DNA from: Lachnospiraceae bacterium | GTDB lineage: Bacteria > Bacillota > Clostridia > Lachnospirales > Lachnospiraceae | Direction: 5' to 3' | DNA length: 64,000 bases | NCBI GenBank assembly: GCA_017399685.1 | Contig: JAFQBM010000001.1 | Location: 1-64,000 of the forward strand | In this document: piece by piece, positions 34,791 to 42,452 of the stretch | How positions within the stretch are numbered: the first letter of the stretch is position 1 | How the letters are laid out: every line of letters begins with the position of its first letter | The notes under the pieces: generated by a model | Told to the model about the DNA's origin: nothing | Database searches by the model: none | Seen by the model: the letters and a program-made list of their open reading frames with translations, nothing else | Position numbers and translations under genes: made by a program

Positions 34791-35216
34791 CTATGGATAC
34801 GATTTTACGGTTTCTGTCGTATCTACACAAAACATCGCTAATTTTCCATAAGACCCACCATAGCCACAACTTATCTTACTTCCTGAACGCATTCTGTGAC
34901 AATCATCAAGATATACTGGATTTAGTGAATTTTCATCAGTACCAGGAATTACATATACCATTTTGCCACCTGAATTTTCTGAAGGATCTGAACTATGAGG
35001 AATTGAACTTACATCTACTCCAGATATACTTGCACTGTACCATACTTTATCCGTAATCCAATATGGTCCTTCAACAAAATCAATATAACCATAGAGATTT
35101 ACATCTGAATATTTTGATGAAATTCTTTTACTGGCTGAAGCAAACACCGATGCCCCTCCTACTAATGTTGACATAATCATTATTATAGCTATAGCTACCA
35201 TTCTCTTCACTTTCAT
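34791..35216 (-). CDS. Small secreted protein of unknown function
   Basis: The 141-residue protein has a clear signal peptide (residues 1-27, KVKRMVAIAIIMIMSTLVGG and then ASVFASA). The mature part of ~114 residues is rich in Ser, Gly and Tyr and has three cysteines (in DDCHRMRSG, KISCGYGG and AMFCVDT). I recognise no family. RBS AAGGAG is strong. Its place directly ahead of a MacB-type exporter, and near a LytTR regulator, resembles secreted peptide or bacteriocin loci, but a signal-peptide substrate would not need the exporter. The exporter could instead give immunity. Function is open. Confidence 0.6.
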   Translation of the reverse strand: MKVKRMVAIAIIMIMSTLVGGASVFASASKRISSKYSDVNLYGYIDFVEGPYWITDKVWYSASISGVDVSSIPHSSDPSENSGGKMVYVIPGTDENSLNPVYLDDCHRMRSGSKISCGYGGSYGKLAMFCVDTTETVKSYP

Positions 35217-35309
35217 TTTTTATCTCCTTTTTCGTAATTTAGGTGTTTTCTTAATTACTGTTCATACAACCAGTAACATTTTCTAATATTACACCATAAA
35301 TAAATTTTA

Positions 35310-35338
35310 TTTACACTTATCCGAAAAAGTGATATACT
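35310..35338 (+). promoter_or_regulatory. Promoter of the putative antisense small RNA
   Basis: TTTACA (35310-35315) and TATACT (35333-35338) are spaced by 17 bases on the plus strand. The stretch downstream ends in a good terminator. Confidence 0.65.
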
Positions 35339-35344
35339 TTACCT

Positions 35345-35420
35345 AGGTACTTTTTCGTAAGTGCTATGAGTTTTGGGACTCTGATGGTTTTCGCAGACTT
35401 TATCAGAGTCCTCTTTTTAT
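35345..35420 (+). ncRNA. Candidate ~75-nt small RNA opposite the secreted-protein leader
   Basis: A plus-strand promoter leads into two hairpins. The first is GTACTT/AAGTGC around TTTCG. The second is a perfect 10-bp stem, GGACTCTGAT/ATCAGAGTCC, followed by TCTTTTTAT, a textbook terminator. No open frame of note lies within. It is transcribed against the direction of the secreted-protein gene. If that gene starts near 35445, the RNA would be fully complementary to its leader and could control it. Confidence 0.6.
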
Positions 35421-35491
35421 ATAAAACACTCCAACATTTGTCAAACTGCATTATATCATACCATTTTTCCAAAAGAAAATACTATTCTCTT

Positions 35492-35660
35492 TTATCTCTT
35501 GGCCTCTCATATGGTAACACATTACAATTACTATTGCAACCATAACTCCGTGAACGTCGATTTAACTCCGTGAACGTAATACTATTACAAAAATTTCTTC
35601 CAATAAATATAAATTTATACATATTAATCTATATCTTTTTTACACAAACAACATCTTATT
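35492..35660. repeat. Duplicated intergenic block, copy 2, with 20-bp direct repeats
   Basis: It matches 31068-31230. The tandem units AACTCCGTGAACGTCG (from 35544) and AACTCCGTGAACGTAA (from 35564) are even closer to each other than in copy 1. A 10-base insertion near 35527-35537 is the main difference between the copies. Both copies sit in the same orientation relative to neighbouring genes. Confidence 0.7.
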
Positions 35661-35686
35661 ATTTTTTTATCGTTAATATATAAAGA

Positions 35687-35728
35687 AATCCCCCTAGAAC
35701 TAATGTTCCAGAGGGGTTTTATTTTTTA
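35687..35728. terminator. Terminator-like hairpin related to the adhE terminator
   Basis: CCCCCTAGAAC pairs with GTTCCAGAGGGG, followed by TTTTATTTTTTA on the plus strand. GTTCCAGAGGGG and the preceding AATG are shared with the terminator at 28594-28630. There is no plus-strand protein gene for it to end, though a T-containing run also follows on the minus strand. Confidence 0.6.
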
Positions 35729-35783
35729 TTATAAACAATCTATCCGTTTTCATACTATTTTTTAATGATTGCAATCATCTTTA

Positions 35784-36413
35784 CTATATCATAAGCAGGA
35801 ATATAACAAATATTATAATCATAATATTACTGATAATCTTATGGTCTTCAAAGAAAGTAAATGCTTTTTGGTCCGCTCTTCGTTCTATATACTTTACTTC
35901 CTTATATTGATTTAGCACTTCTGTATTAAGACCTGCTTGTAGTTCCTTAATTGCATTTTTTAAATTTGAAATCTGTTCCCTGCAATATCTTTGTTCTGCC
36001 TTGATGGTGAAAATACCTTTTTTTACTTTATAACTCATAAAAGCTGAAGTTTCATTATTTACATGAAACTCAAAAATATTTTCTATCATTCGAAATATAC
36101 TTTTCACAAATACAATGCCCACTATAATAAAAGCAATCCAAACTCCAAATGCACCAGGATAAAATATGGAAAATTCACTTCCTAAATAAAGAAAAAACAA
36201 CTCTGGTACAGAGGCTACTAAAAAAATGAAAATTGATAAATACATTCCATCACGCTTACTGTTTAATCTTTCCTTTGTACTTTTTTCCTGTTCTTCATAC
36301 TGATAAATCACAAAATTAAATTTATCATAATTTAAATATTTACTGGCATCATAAAAATTATCATCCAATACATTTTTTTGTGTTTTATCTTCTGTTGTTT
36401 CAAACATCTTCAT
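35784..36413 (-). CDS. Uncharacterised membrane protein, paralogue 2
   Basis: The 209-residue protein is a sister of the one at 30352-30987, with the same three-helix layout and the same conserved blocks (NFVIYQYEEQEKST, FEFHVNNET, EQRYCREQISNLK). Its upstream DNA also resembles that of the first copy, so gene and leader were duplicated together. The start is ATG at 36413. The protein probably has its middle, helical 75 residues in the cytoplasm. Function is unknown. It closes the accessory region before the conserved parAB block. Confidence 0.6.
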   Translation of the reverse strand: MKMFETTEDKTQKNVLDDNFYDASKYLNYDKFNFVIYQYEEQEKSTKERLNSKRDGMYLSIFIFLVASVPELFFLYLGSEFSIFYPGAFGVWIAFIIVGIVFVKSIFRMIENIFEFHVNNETSAFMSYKVKKGIFTIKAEQRYCREQISNLKNAIKELQAGLNTEVLNQYKEVKYIERRADQKAFTFFEDHKIISNIMIIIFVIFLLMI

Positions 36414-36567
36414 TCTCTCACCATTAATCTAATATTTTTATATATTCATAAGTTTTTATCGCTATTTACTCCATTTACCAATTACTTAAAATCTATTTTT
36501 TTATTAACCTATGGACTTTTCATTATCCTTTACTTTTTTTTGCTCATTAACCTTATAAATCATATTT

Positions 36568-37086
36568 TTACATATGTATCGTTCTTACTTCCACCGCCGT
36601 CTCAATGGCTTCTTCTTCCTCTCCCGAAAGTGGCATAAATGACTTTCCACCCAACACTTCTTTGGAATAAATATAACATCCACCATCTCTTCCATGAATA
36701 CTGGTTAATACAAAGCCATCATTTCTATCATTTAAGATTGCCATAGAAAAGCTTAGTTTTCCTTTTACATCTTCTCCAAAAGCATCATAATGTATCAGTC
36801 CAATCTTGGAATAAGCATATTGCTTTTCCTCCATTAACAGTTCAATATCTTCCCGGTTCTTCTTTATTTGATTAATGTTAGCATCTATCTCCATAAATTT
36901 TTGAATCAGACACTCTTCCAGGGAAAGTGCATCTTTCCCGCTTAAAAAGGTTTCATAATTCTTTTTCATTTTCTTGATTTGCCTTGTATTTACGATATTT
37001 AATATCAGCAAAACAAGAGCAAATCCAAAAAGGGCAATGATAAGATACCCCTCGTCAATTCCTAATTTATCAAATATGTGTTGCAT
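36568..37086 (-). CDS. DUF4446 family protein
   Basis: The 172-residue protein has one N-terminal membrane helix (about 14-33), a coiled-coil stretch (about 35-90) and a compact C-terminal domain with YAYSKIGLIHYDAFGEDVKGKLSFSMAILNDRNDGFVLTSI. This is the DUF4446 signature. The family is usually found next to parB in clostridia, as here (parB starts 190 bases upstream). Function is unknown. RBS is AGGAG. Confidence 0.85.
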   Translation of the reverse strand: MQHIFDKLGIDEGYLIIALFGFALVLLILNIVNTRQIKKMKKNYETFLSGKDALSLEECLIQKFMEIDANINQIKKNREDIELLMEEKQYAYSKIGLIHYDAFGEDVKGKLSFSMAILNDRNDGFVLTSIHGRDGGCYIYSKEVLGGKSFMPLSGEEEEAIETAVEVRTIHM

Positions 37087-37134
37087 ATCTTTTAACTCCT
37101 AATGATTCTTGGTATCGTTAAATAGTTAGGATTA

Positions 37135-37167
37135 TTTACTTTTAATTTACTTTTAATTTACTTTTAA
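37135..37167. repeat. Three tandem copies of TTTACTTTTAA
   Basis: An 11-bp unit is repeated three times exactly, with a fourth degenerate copy following. It lies between parB and the DUF4446 gene. The 11-bp period matches one helical turn and could bend DNA, or may be simple slippage. Confidence 0.7.
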
Positions 37168-37278
37168 TCTATTTTTAGTTAAATCATAAACTTCCTAACA
37201 TATTTTATTTAAATTATGTTACCCCCACACAATCTAAATCTATGTTTTTTACTACATTCCTAGAACCATTTTCTTTAT

Positions 37279-38214
37279 TTAATGAATAGTATTCATTAAA
37301 TCTACGATTCGTTCCAATTCCTCCTGGGAATAATATTCAATTTCAATCTTTCCTTTGTCTTTATTCTTTTCTTTTATGGAAACCTTCGTACCAAACAATA
37401 ACTTCATCCGGTCCTCTGCCTCTTTATAGATTGCTTTATAATCTCTGACCGGAGTTTCTGTTACTTCTTCATCCGTTTTCACCTTTTCTGAACCATACTT
37501 TTTCACCAATTTTTCAGTTTCTCGTACGCTCAATTTATGATTAAATACCTTATCTGCAATTTCATATTGAATATCATGGTCGTCAATAGACAATATTGCT
37601 CTGGCGTGTCCACTGGTTATCATTTCATCAATCAGCATTTCCTGAACTCTTTGGTCTAATTTTAATAACCGCATGGAATTCGTTACGGCAGTTCTGCTTT
37701 TTGAAACTCTGCTTGCAACTTCATCCTGCTTCATACTGAATTCTTTCATCAATCTTTGATATGCCATTGCTTCTTCAATAGGATTCAAGTCTTCTCTTTG
37801 TATGTTTTCAATTAAAGCGATTTCTACAATTTCTTTCTCCGTATAATTCTTAATTACTACGGGAATTTCCTTAAGTCCTGCCAATCTGGCGGCTCTCCAT
37901 CTTCTTTCTCCGGCAATAATCTCATAAAATTCATCTCTCTTTTGAACTACCAATGGTTCAATGACTCCAAATTGTTTGATGGATTCTGCTAATTCTATCA
38001 AAGAATCTTCATTGAACTGCTTTCTTGGCTGTTCTCTGTTTGGTTCAATTTCATCAATATTTAATATGGTATTATCTTTTTCCTTGATGACTTCCTTAAT
38101 GACTTCTTTTACTTTTACCTGTTCTTTCTTCTCTTTTTCTTTTGTTTCCTCCTTTGAGGCTTCTACTGGAATTAATGTATTCAGTCCCCTGCCAAGACCT
38201 CTTTTTACTGCCAT
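37279..38214 (-). CDS. parB: Chromosome partitioning protein ParB (Spo0J)
   Basis: The 311-residue CTP-dependent clamp binds parS sites and spreads to load condensin. Its start MAVKRGLGRGLNTLIP is typical. A ~30-residue charged linker is followed by the ParB/sulfiredoxin domain (GERRWRAARLAGLKEIPVV, ENIQREDLNPIEEA) and the HTH (MKQDEVASRVSKSRTAVTNSMRLLKL). A C-terminal dimer domain ends it. It lies directly after parA with a 54-bp gap. Four parS sites are nearby. RBS is GGGAGG. Confidence 0.96.
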   Translation of the reverse strand: MAVKRGLGRGLNTLIPVEASKEETKEKEKKEQVKVKEVIKEVIKEKDNTILNIDEIEPNREQPRKQFNEDSLIELAESIKQFGVIEPLVVQKRDEFYEIIAGERRWRAARLAGLKEIPVVIKNYTEKEIVEIALIENIQREDLNPIEEAMAYQRLMKEFSMKQDEVASRVSKSRTAVTNSMRLLKLDQRVQEMLIDEMITSGHARAILSIDDHDIQYEIADKVFNHKLSVRETEKLVKKYGSEKVKTDEEVTETPVRDYKAIYKEAEDRMKLLFGTKVSIKEKNKDKGKIEIEYYSQEELERIVDLMNTIH

Positions 38215-38268
38215 TATTTTGTCCTCCCGTTTTTTCGACTATTTTTACTACTTCCGGTCAACCAATCC

Positions 38269-39033
38269 TTATGAATTTTCAATTACTTCCTCGGCCAATA
38301 ACCGATAACTTTCTGCACCTGCGGATTTGCTGTCATATAAATTAATTGGAAGCCCATGGCTAGGTGCTTCAGCCAAGCGGACATTTCTAGGTATGATAGT
38401 CTTATAAATGTTATGATTTAATGTATCTTTTACATTTTCTACTACCTGTAAAGATAAGTTTGTTCTGGAATCAAACATGGTAAATACCACACCTTCCATC
38501 CGCAAATCCTTATTCAAACTTTTTTGTATTAATTCAATGGTATACATTAATTGTGATAATCCATCTAAAGCATAAAATTCACATTGAATTGGTACTAACA
38601 CAGTATCTGCCGCTGTCATTGCATTCACCGTTAATAATCCCAATGCAGGAGGACAATCAATAACGATATAATCAAATTTATCTTTCACCTTATCTAAATG
38701 TTCCTTCAAAATATATTGCATCTTCTTTTCTGATGTTACCAGTTCAATCTCAGCACCAGCCAAATCTCTATTTGCAGGAATCAAATTTAAATTTTCGAAA
38801 ACATCAACAATCATGCATTCTCCAATATTACACTCTTCACTGATTAAATCATACATACTGATTTCTAAATTATTTTTATCCACCCCTAATCCACTGGTCA
38901 TGTTTCCCTGTGGATCCATATCAACTGCCAAAGTTTTCTTTCCCTTTTCTGCCAAACAGGCAGCAAGATTTACAGCGGTAGTTGTTTTACCAACTCCACC
39001 CTTTTGATTTGCAATCGCAATAATTCTACCCAT
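38269..39033 (-). CDS. parA: Chromosome partitioning ATPase ParA (Soj)
   Basis: The 254-residue deviant Walker ATPase has KGGVGKTTTAVNLAACLA at residues 10-27, VDMDPQGNMTSGLG, and DYIVIDCPPALGLLTVNAM. In Bacillus, Soj also acts on DnaA at the origin. It is first of the parA-parB-DUF4446 group. Upstream the 560-bp gap holds two parS sites. The ribosome binding site is poor. Confidence 0.96.
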   Translation of the reverse strand: MGRIIAIANQKGGVGKTTTAVNLAACLAEKGKKTLAVDMDPQGNMTSGLGVDKNNLEISMYDLISEECNIGECMIVDVFENLNLIPANRDLAGAEIELVTSEKKMQYILKEHLDKVKDKFDYIVIDCPPALGLLTVNAMTAADTVLVPIQCEFYALDGLSQLMYTIELIQKSLNKDLRMEGVVFTMFDSRTNLSLQVVENVKDTLNHNIYKTIIPRNVRLAEAPSHGLPINLYDSKSAGAESYRLLAEEVIENS

Positions 39034-39279
39034 ATATATTTTATACCCTATGCATAACTAAAAATTACCCCTTCGACTTTTTTCATGTTTCTGTCACTAC
39101 AGTAAGCACGTCCTGTTTACTATGGGATAAAATATATGAAGTTTGCATTTCATCCTTTCCATGTATTTTCTTATCATTATTATTAGTATTTTTTCACAGT
39201 AAATAAAATTTTTAAGATAGAGATATTTTATCACATCATATTTTATTATATCATCATTCATACCTATAATCTATAAAAA

Positions 39280-39295
39280 TGTTTCACGTGAAACA
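39280..39295. promoter_or_regulatory. parS site 1
   Basis: TGTTTCACGTGAAACA is an exact match to the ParB-binding consensus, 250 bases upstream of parA. Confidence 0.95.
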
Positions 39296-39525
39296 TTTTC
39301 AGAATATTTCATAAATATTTTTTTGTAATTCAATATATTTTATCCAAAATTGTTCACTTCATATATTATAAGAAAATGCTTAAATATGTTTTTACCCAAA
39401 TAAGTATTTTTTACAATTCACAATTCTATTAACACATTTCATAAACAGTTGAAAAACTTTATCTTCTAAACAAGTCAATAATAATAATAGTAATATGTAT
39501 CTTAGATTTTTTAAGTTTCTAGAAA

Positions 39526-39541
39526 TGTTTCACGTGAAACA
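39526..39541. promoter_or_regulatory. parS site 2
   Basis: This is an exact consensus parS, TGTTTCACGTGAAACA, 246 bases from site 1. Confidence 0.95.
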
Positions 39542-39591
39542 TTTCTGAAATACTAAGTCTAGATTATTCACAAATTATTAAAAATAAAGTC

Positions 39592-40233
39592 TTATTGTAA
39601 TATCCAAACGGCAGAATTCGCAGTTCCAATATTTAATAAATCTATCATTCCCACTTCCTCAATATAATATCCAATATATACCGTATCATGTTCTATTTCT
39701 TCCTCTTTTCCATCCATATAAAGAATATCATTATGTAATATAATACAATAAAATACATCTTTATCTACATCGTATGTTTCTGCATTAGAGTATTTCTCTC
39801 CAGTATAATTCTCTAACATATAAAACATCGAATTTTGTCCTGATACATCACCTAAACGATATCCGCTTTCTATAGTAGAATCTATTACACGGTCTATTTC
39901 TTCCTCTGTAATACCATATTGTTCCAAACTAACTACTTTATCTACTGCCTCCTGCCCATGATATGCTTCATAAGTTCCCTTATAATAATCTCCATCATAC
40001 TCCTCTTTAGTTCTATAATATATAAAACTTCCATCCTCGTCCATTTGGATTTCTGAATCATCATTTAACACAACAAATCGATTTCCTGTTACGATATTTT
40101 CATTAACTACTTCTATATTGTCCTCCATAACTTCCGACGTTGTTATTTCCTTACTATTTTTGTCACATGAACACATATTTATTGCAGTCAGACCACTTAA
40201 TAATAATATTGTAATCAATTTTTTAATTCTCAT
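39592..40233 (-). CDS. Putative lipoprotein of unknown function
   Basis: The 213-residue protein has a lipoprotein-like signal (KKLITILLLSGLTAINMCSCDK, cysteines at about 21 and 23). A flexible acidic linker follows, and then a ~150-residue domain with many aspartate, glutamate and tyrosine residues (YRTKEEYDGDYYKGTYEAYHG, HNDILYMDGKEEE). No family is recognised. RBS GAGGAG is good. It lies between parS sites 2 and 3. Confidence 0.6.
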   Translation of the reverse strand: MRIKKLITILLLSGLTAINMCSCDKNSKEITTSEVMEDNIEVVNENIVTGNRFVVLNDDSEIQMDEDGSFIYYRTKEEYDGDYYKGTYEAYHGQEAVDKVVSLEQYGITEEEIDRVIDSTIESGYRLGDVSGQNSMFYMLENYTGEKYSNAETYDVDKDVFYCIILHNDILYMDGKEEEIEHDTVYIGYYIEEVGMIDLLNIGTANSAVWILQ

Positions 40234-40419
40234 TTTTCTACTCTCCTCAACTTATCATTTATGACTAAATTATAACACAGCATCATTTCATTTACTATAT
40301 AAATCAAATTTAAATCTGAAGTTCACAACAATATCAGCTATTTTTCACACGAACAGTGACATATTGGTTCTGCATACAAATTCACTTTCCAAAACAGACA
40401 TCACCCCTGAATCATATTA

Positions 40420-40435
40420 TGTTTCACGTGAAACA
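40420..40435. promoter_or_regulatory. parS site 3
   Basis: This is an exact TGTTTCACGTGAAACA between the lipoprotein and the MIF-like gene. Confidence 0.95.
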
Positions 40436-40479
40436 TTTTCATTTATCCAAAACAATACTGTTGTAAAGAAATGACAAGC

Positions 40480-40501
40480 AACTGTTCACGCATGAACAGT
40501 T
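40480..40501. promoter_or_regulatory. Palindromic operator candidate ahead of the MIF-like gene
   Basis: The arms AACTGTTCA and TGAACAGTT surround CGCA and end exactly at a TATAAT (-10) box, so they would fill the promoter spacer. The same arms occur at 8279-8300. The position is typical for a repressor site. The regulator is unknown. Confidence 0.5.
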
Positions 40502-40608
40502 ATAATGATAAAATAAGTATTCCATTATTTTCAAATAAAGAATTGCAAAATAGTATAAAAAGAGATACAATAAAATTAGAAGAAGAAATATTTCAAAGGA
40601 GATTTAGC

Positions 40609-40953
40609 ATGCCATTTATTCAATCAAAAGTATCTGTTTCACTTACAGACACACAAAAGGACAACATAAAATCAAAACTAGGAAAAGCCATTTCTTTGAT
40701 TCCAGGCAAATCGGAACAATGGCTTATGGTAGAAATAAAAGATAACTGTTGTCTATATTTTCAAGGAAATCAGGATGCACCGACAGCATTTGTAGAAGTG
40801 AAAATATTTGGAAAGACATCTTCCCAAGTATATGATTCTCTTACAAATGAAATATGCAATATACTAAATTCCGAACTCTCTATCCCTAAAAATCGTATTT
40901 ATGTAAAATACGAAGAAGTAGCAAACTGGGGATGGAATGGAGGTAATTTCTAA
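40609..40953 (+). CDS. MIF/tautomerase superfamily protein
   Basis: The 114-residue protein starts MPFIQSKVSVSLTDTQKD. A proline right after the initiator Met is the catalytic residue of tautomerase-superfamily (MIF) proteins. Length and the block WLMVEIKDNCCLYFQG near residue 40 fit the MIF/D-dopachrome tautomerase branch, which forms trimers. Bacterial roles are unclear. I chose the ATG at 40609 because it follows AAAGGAG and exposes Pro2; a longer frame adds unrelated sequence. It is followed 18 bases later by the FliD-like gene. Confidence 0.85.
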   Translation: MPFIQSKVSVSLTDTQKDNIKSKLGKAISLIPGKSEQWLMVEIKDNCCLYFQGNQDAPTAFVEVKIFGKTSSQVYDSLTNEICNILNSELSIPKNRIYVKYEEVANWGWNGGNF

Positions 40954-40971
40954 CAGAAAGGAGATGATCCT

Positions 40972-41748
40972 ATGAATATTAATAATTTATCAAGTATATC
41001 GACTTTGTTTTCAAGTATGAATCAAACCAGTAGCAGCAACAATAATATGAATTTATATTCTGCATTTAGTGAATATTCCATTATTAAAAGCGGAGCATAT
41101 CGTAAATTAGTAAAATCATATTATGGTGAAACTGGAAATAGCAATAGTACTATAAAAGATAAATTATCTAAACTAAATTCTGATACGACTTCTACAGAAG
41201 CAAAACAGTATACAGAAATTAAAAGTGCTACTGACTCACTTTCAAAATCAGCTACTACCCTTGTGACCAAAGGAACGAAATCCTTATTTAAGACAATGGA
41301 AACTAAGAAAGTGGATGAGTCTACTGGGGAAGAAACTACGGTAAAAGAATATGATATGAAAGCAATTCATGAAGCAGTAAGTAGTTTTATTAAGGAATAC
41401 AACGATACTTTAGAAATTGCGTCTGAAACAGACAACCAGACTATTCTAAAAAATACCTTAAATATGACGAAACAAACTGCATCATATGAAACAAGCTTAG
41501 ATAAAATAGGAATTACCATCAACGAAGATAATACTCTGAGTTTAAATGAAGAAAAGTTTAATTCTGCAGATATTACTTCCATTAAATCACTGTTTAATGA
41601 TTCTCAATCATTTGCAGCGAAAACATTATATAAATCAAATCAAATCGGACAAAATGCTGTAAAAGCAGCTACAAATGCTTCGATTTACTCAAGTACAGGG
41701 ACATATTCTACAACCAATTATTCCTCTGTGTATAACTGGCTATTATAA
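40972..41748 (+). CDS. FliD C-terminal-like protein without flagellar context
   Basis: The 258-residue protein is rich in Ser, Thr and Asn. Its C-terminal half (about 125-240: FIKEYNDTLEIA, LDKIGITINEDNTLSLNEEKF, IKSLFNDSQSFAAKTLYKSNQIG) closely resembles the C-terminal part of the flagellar hook cap FliD. The N-terminal half is unlike FliD. There is no signal peptide and no flagellar gene in the window. It might be exported by a flagellar apparatus encoded elsewhere, or be a repurposed fragment. RBS AAAGGAG. Confidence 0.6.
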   Translation: MNINNLSSISTLFSSMNQTSSSNNNMNLYSAFSEYSIIKSGAYRKLVKSYYGETGNSNSTIKDKLSKLNSDTTSTEAKQYTEIKSATDSLSKSATTLVTKGTKSLFKTMETKKVDESTGEETTVKEYDMKAIHEAVSSFIKEYNDTLEIASETDNQTILKNTLNMTKQTASYETSLDKIGITINEDNTLSLNEEKFNSADITSIKSLFNDSQSFAAKTLYKSNQIGQNAVKAATNASIYSSTGTYSTTNYSSVYNWLL

Positions 41749-41806
41749 AATCTGAAATGTTGTCGGTTGCATCCTTGTAATTAAAAGTTAAGAAGGGAAA
41801 GAATAT

Positions 41807-42340
41807 ATGGAATTAAGCCAATGTATCAACGAAAGAAGAAGTATTAGAGACTATCAAACCAAAGAAGTTTCACGTGAAACAATTTTAGAATTAATCAATG
41901 CAGCCATAAAAGCTCCTTCATGGAAAAACTCCCAGGTATCCAGATACTATGTAACAGATACCTCCGAAAAAACGAAAGAATTTTTACCATGCATGGCGGA
42001 ATTCAATCAAAAAAACATTGCAAATGCTCCTGTTGTGATTGTATCAACAGTTGTAAAGGGAAGAAGCGGCTTTGAACGAGATGGAAGTTATACCACTCAC
42101 TTAAAAGATGGCTGGCAATATTTTGACAACGGACTTCAGGTGCAAAATATTTGCCTAAAAGCCTATGAATTAGGTCTTGGAACATTAATCATGGGAATTT
42201 ATCATGAACAAAAAATCAGAGAATTCTTCCAAATCCCAGATACAGAAGAAATCGTAGCAGTCATTGGAGTTGGGTATCCGAACATAAAACCAGAAATGCC
42301 AAAAAGAAAAACTGCGGAAGAAATTACAACGTTTAAATAA
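41807..42340 (+). CDS. Nitroreductase family protein
   Basis: The 177-residue FMN-dependent oxidoreductase starts MELSQCINERRSIRDYQTKEVS, with the RRSIRDY flavin-binding block. APSWKNSQVSRYYV follows, then GLGTLIMGIYHEQKIREFFQIP and IGVGYP. The substrate is unknown. Unusually, the coding sequence contains a parS-like site (41866-41881) read as VSRET. It is the last plus-strand gene before the convergent argS, with a shared terminator between. Confidence 0.9.
   Translation: MELSQCINERRSIRDYQTKEVSRETILELINAAIKAPSWKNSQVSRYYVTDTSEKTKEFLPCMAEFNQKNIANAPVVIVSTVVKGRSGFERDGSYTTHLKDGWQYFDNGLQVQNICLKAYELGLGTLIMGIYHEQKIREFFQIPDTEEIVAVIGVGYPNIKPEMPKRKTAEEITTFK
41866..41881. promoter_or_regulatory. parS site 4, inside the nitroreductase gene
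   Basis: AGTTTCACGTGAAACA differs from consensus by one terminal base. The 14-base core is perfect. Confidence 0.85.
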
Positions 42341-42396
42341 ATAATTCTAAAATATTTACTTTTCATTACCGATAAATAAATAGTATTTCCTGGTAA

Positions 42397-42446
42397 TAAA
42401 AAAGCCTGTGAATGTAATTATTATTACACTCACAGGCTTTTTATTA
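42397..42446. terminator. Bidirectional terminator between nitroreductase and argS
   Basis: AAAAAGCCTGTGA pairs with TCACAGGCTTTTT, with an inner TAAT/ATTA pairing. Runs of A and T flank both sides and serve both convergent genes. Confidence 0.9.
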
Positions 42447-42452
42447 TCTCGA

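Larger units (their letters stand above)
35217..35783. other. Long intergenic region with small RNA, repeat copy 2 and a terminator
   Basis: No protein gene is visible. It holds a plus-strand promoter and hairpin RNA (35310-35420), the duplicated block copy 2 (35492-35660) and a terminator-like hairpin (35687-35728). A possible minus-strand -10 box TATAAT at 35455-35450 could start the secreted-protein transcript, with a poor -35. Confidence 0.55.
39034..39591. other. AT-rich region with two parS sites
   Basis: There is no gene visible. Apart from the parS sites at 39280 and 39526 it is very AT-rich. It separates parA from a lipoprotein gene on the same strand, so it must hold the parA promoter, which I could not fix with confidence. 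Confidence 0.6.
40234..40608. other. Divergent intergenic region with parS and palindrome
   Basis: It lies between the lipoprotein (minus) and the MIF-like gene (plus). It holds parS site 3 at 40420 and the palindrome at 40480-40501, which runs into a -10-like TATAAT at 40501-40506. The MIF-like transcript would therefore have a leader of about 100 bases. Confidence 0.6.

Noticed and set aside
34791-35216. Lactococcin 972-type bacteriocin
   Set aside because: Signal peptide and small size fit, but the characteristic tryptophan/glycine and tyrosine-serine motifs of that family are not seen, so I left it as unknown.
37135-37167. Short tandem repeat as a CRISPR remnant
   Set aside because: Units are 11 bp with no spacers, which fits slippage or a bend, not CRISPR.
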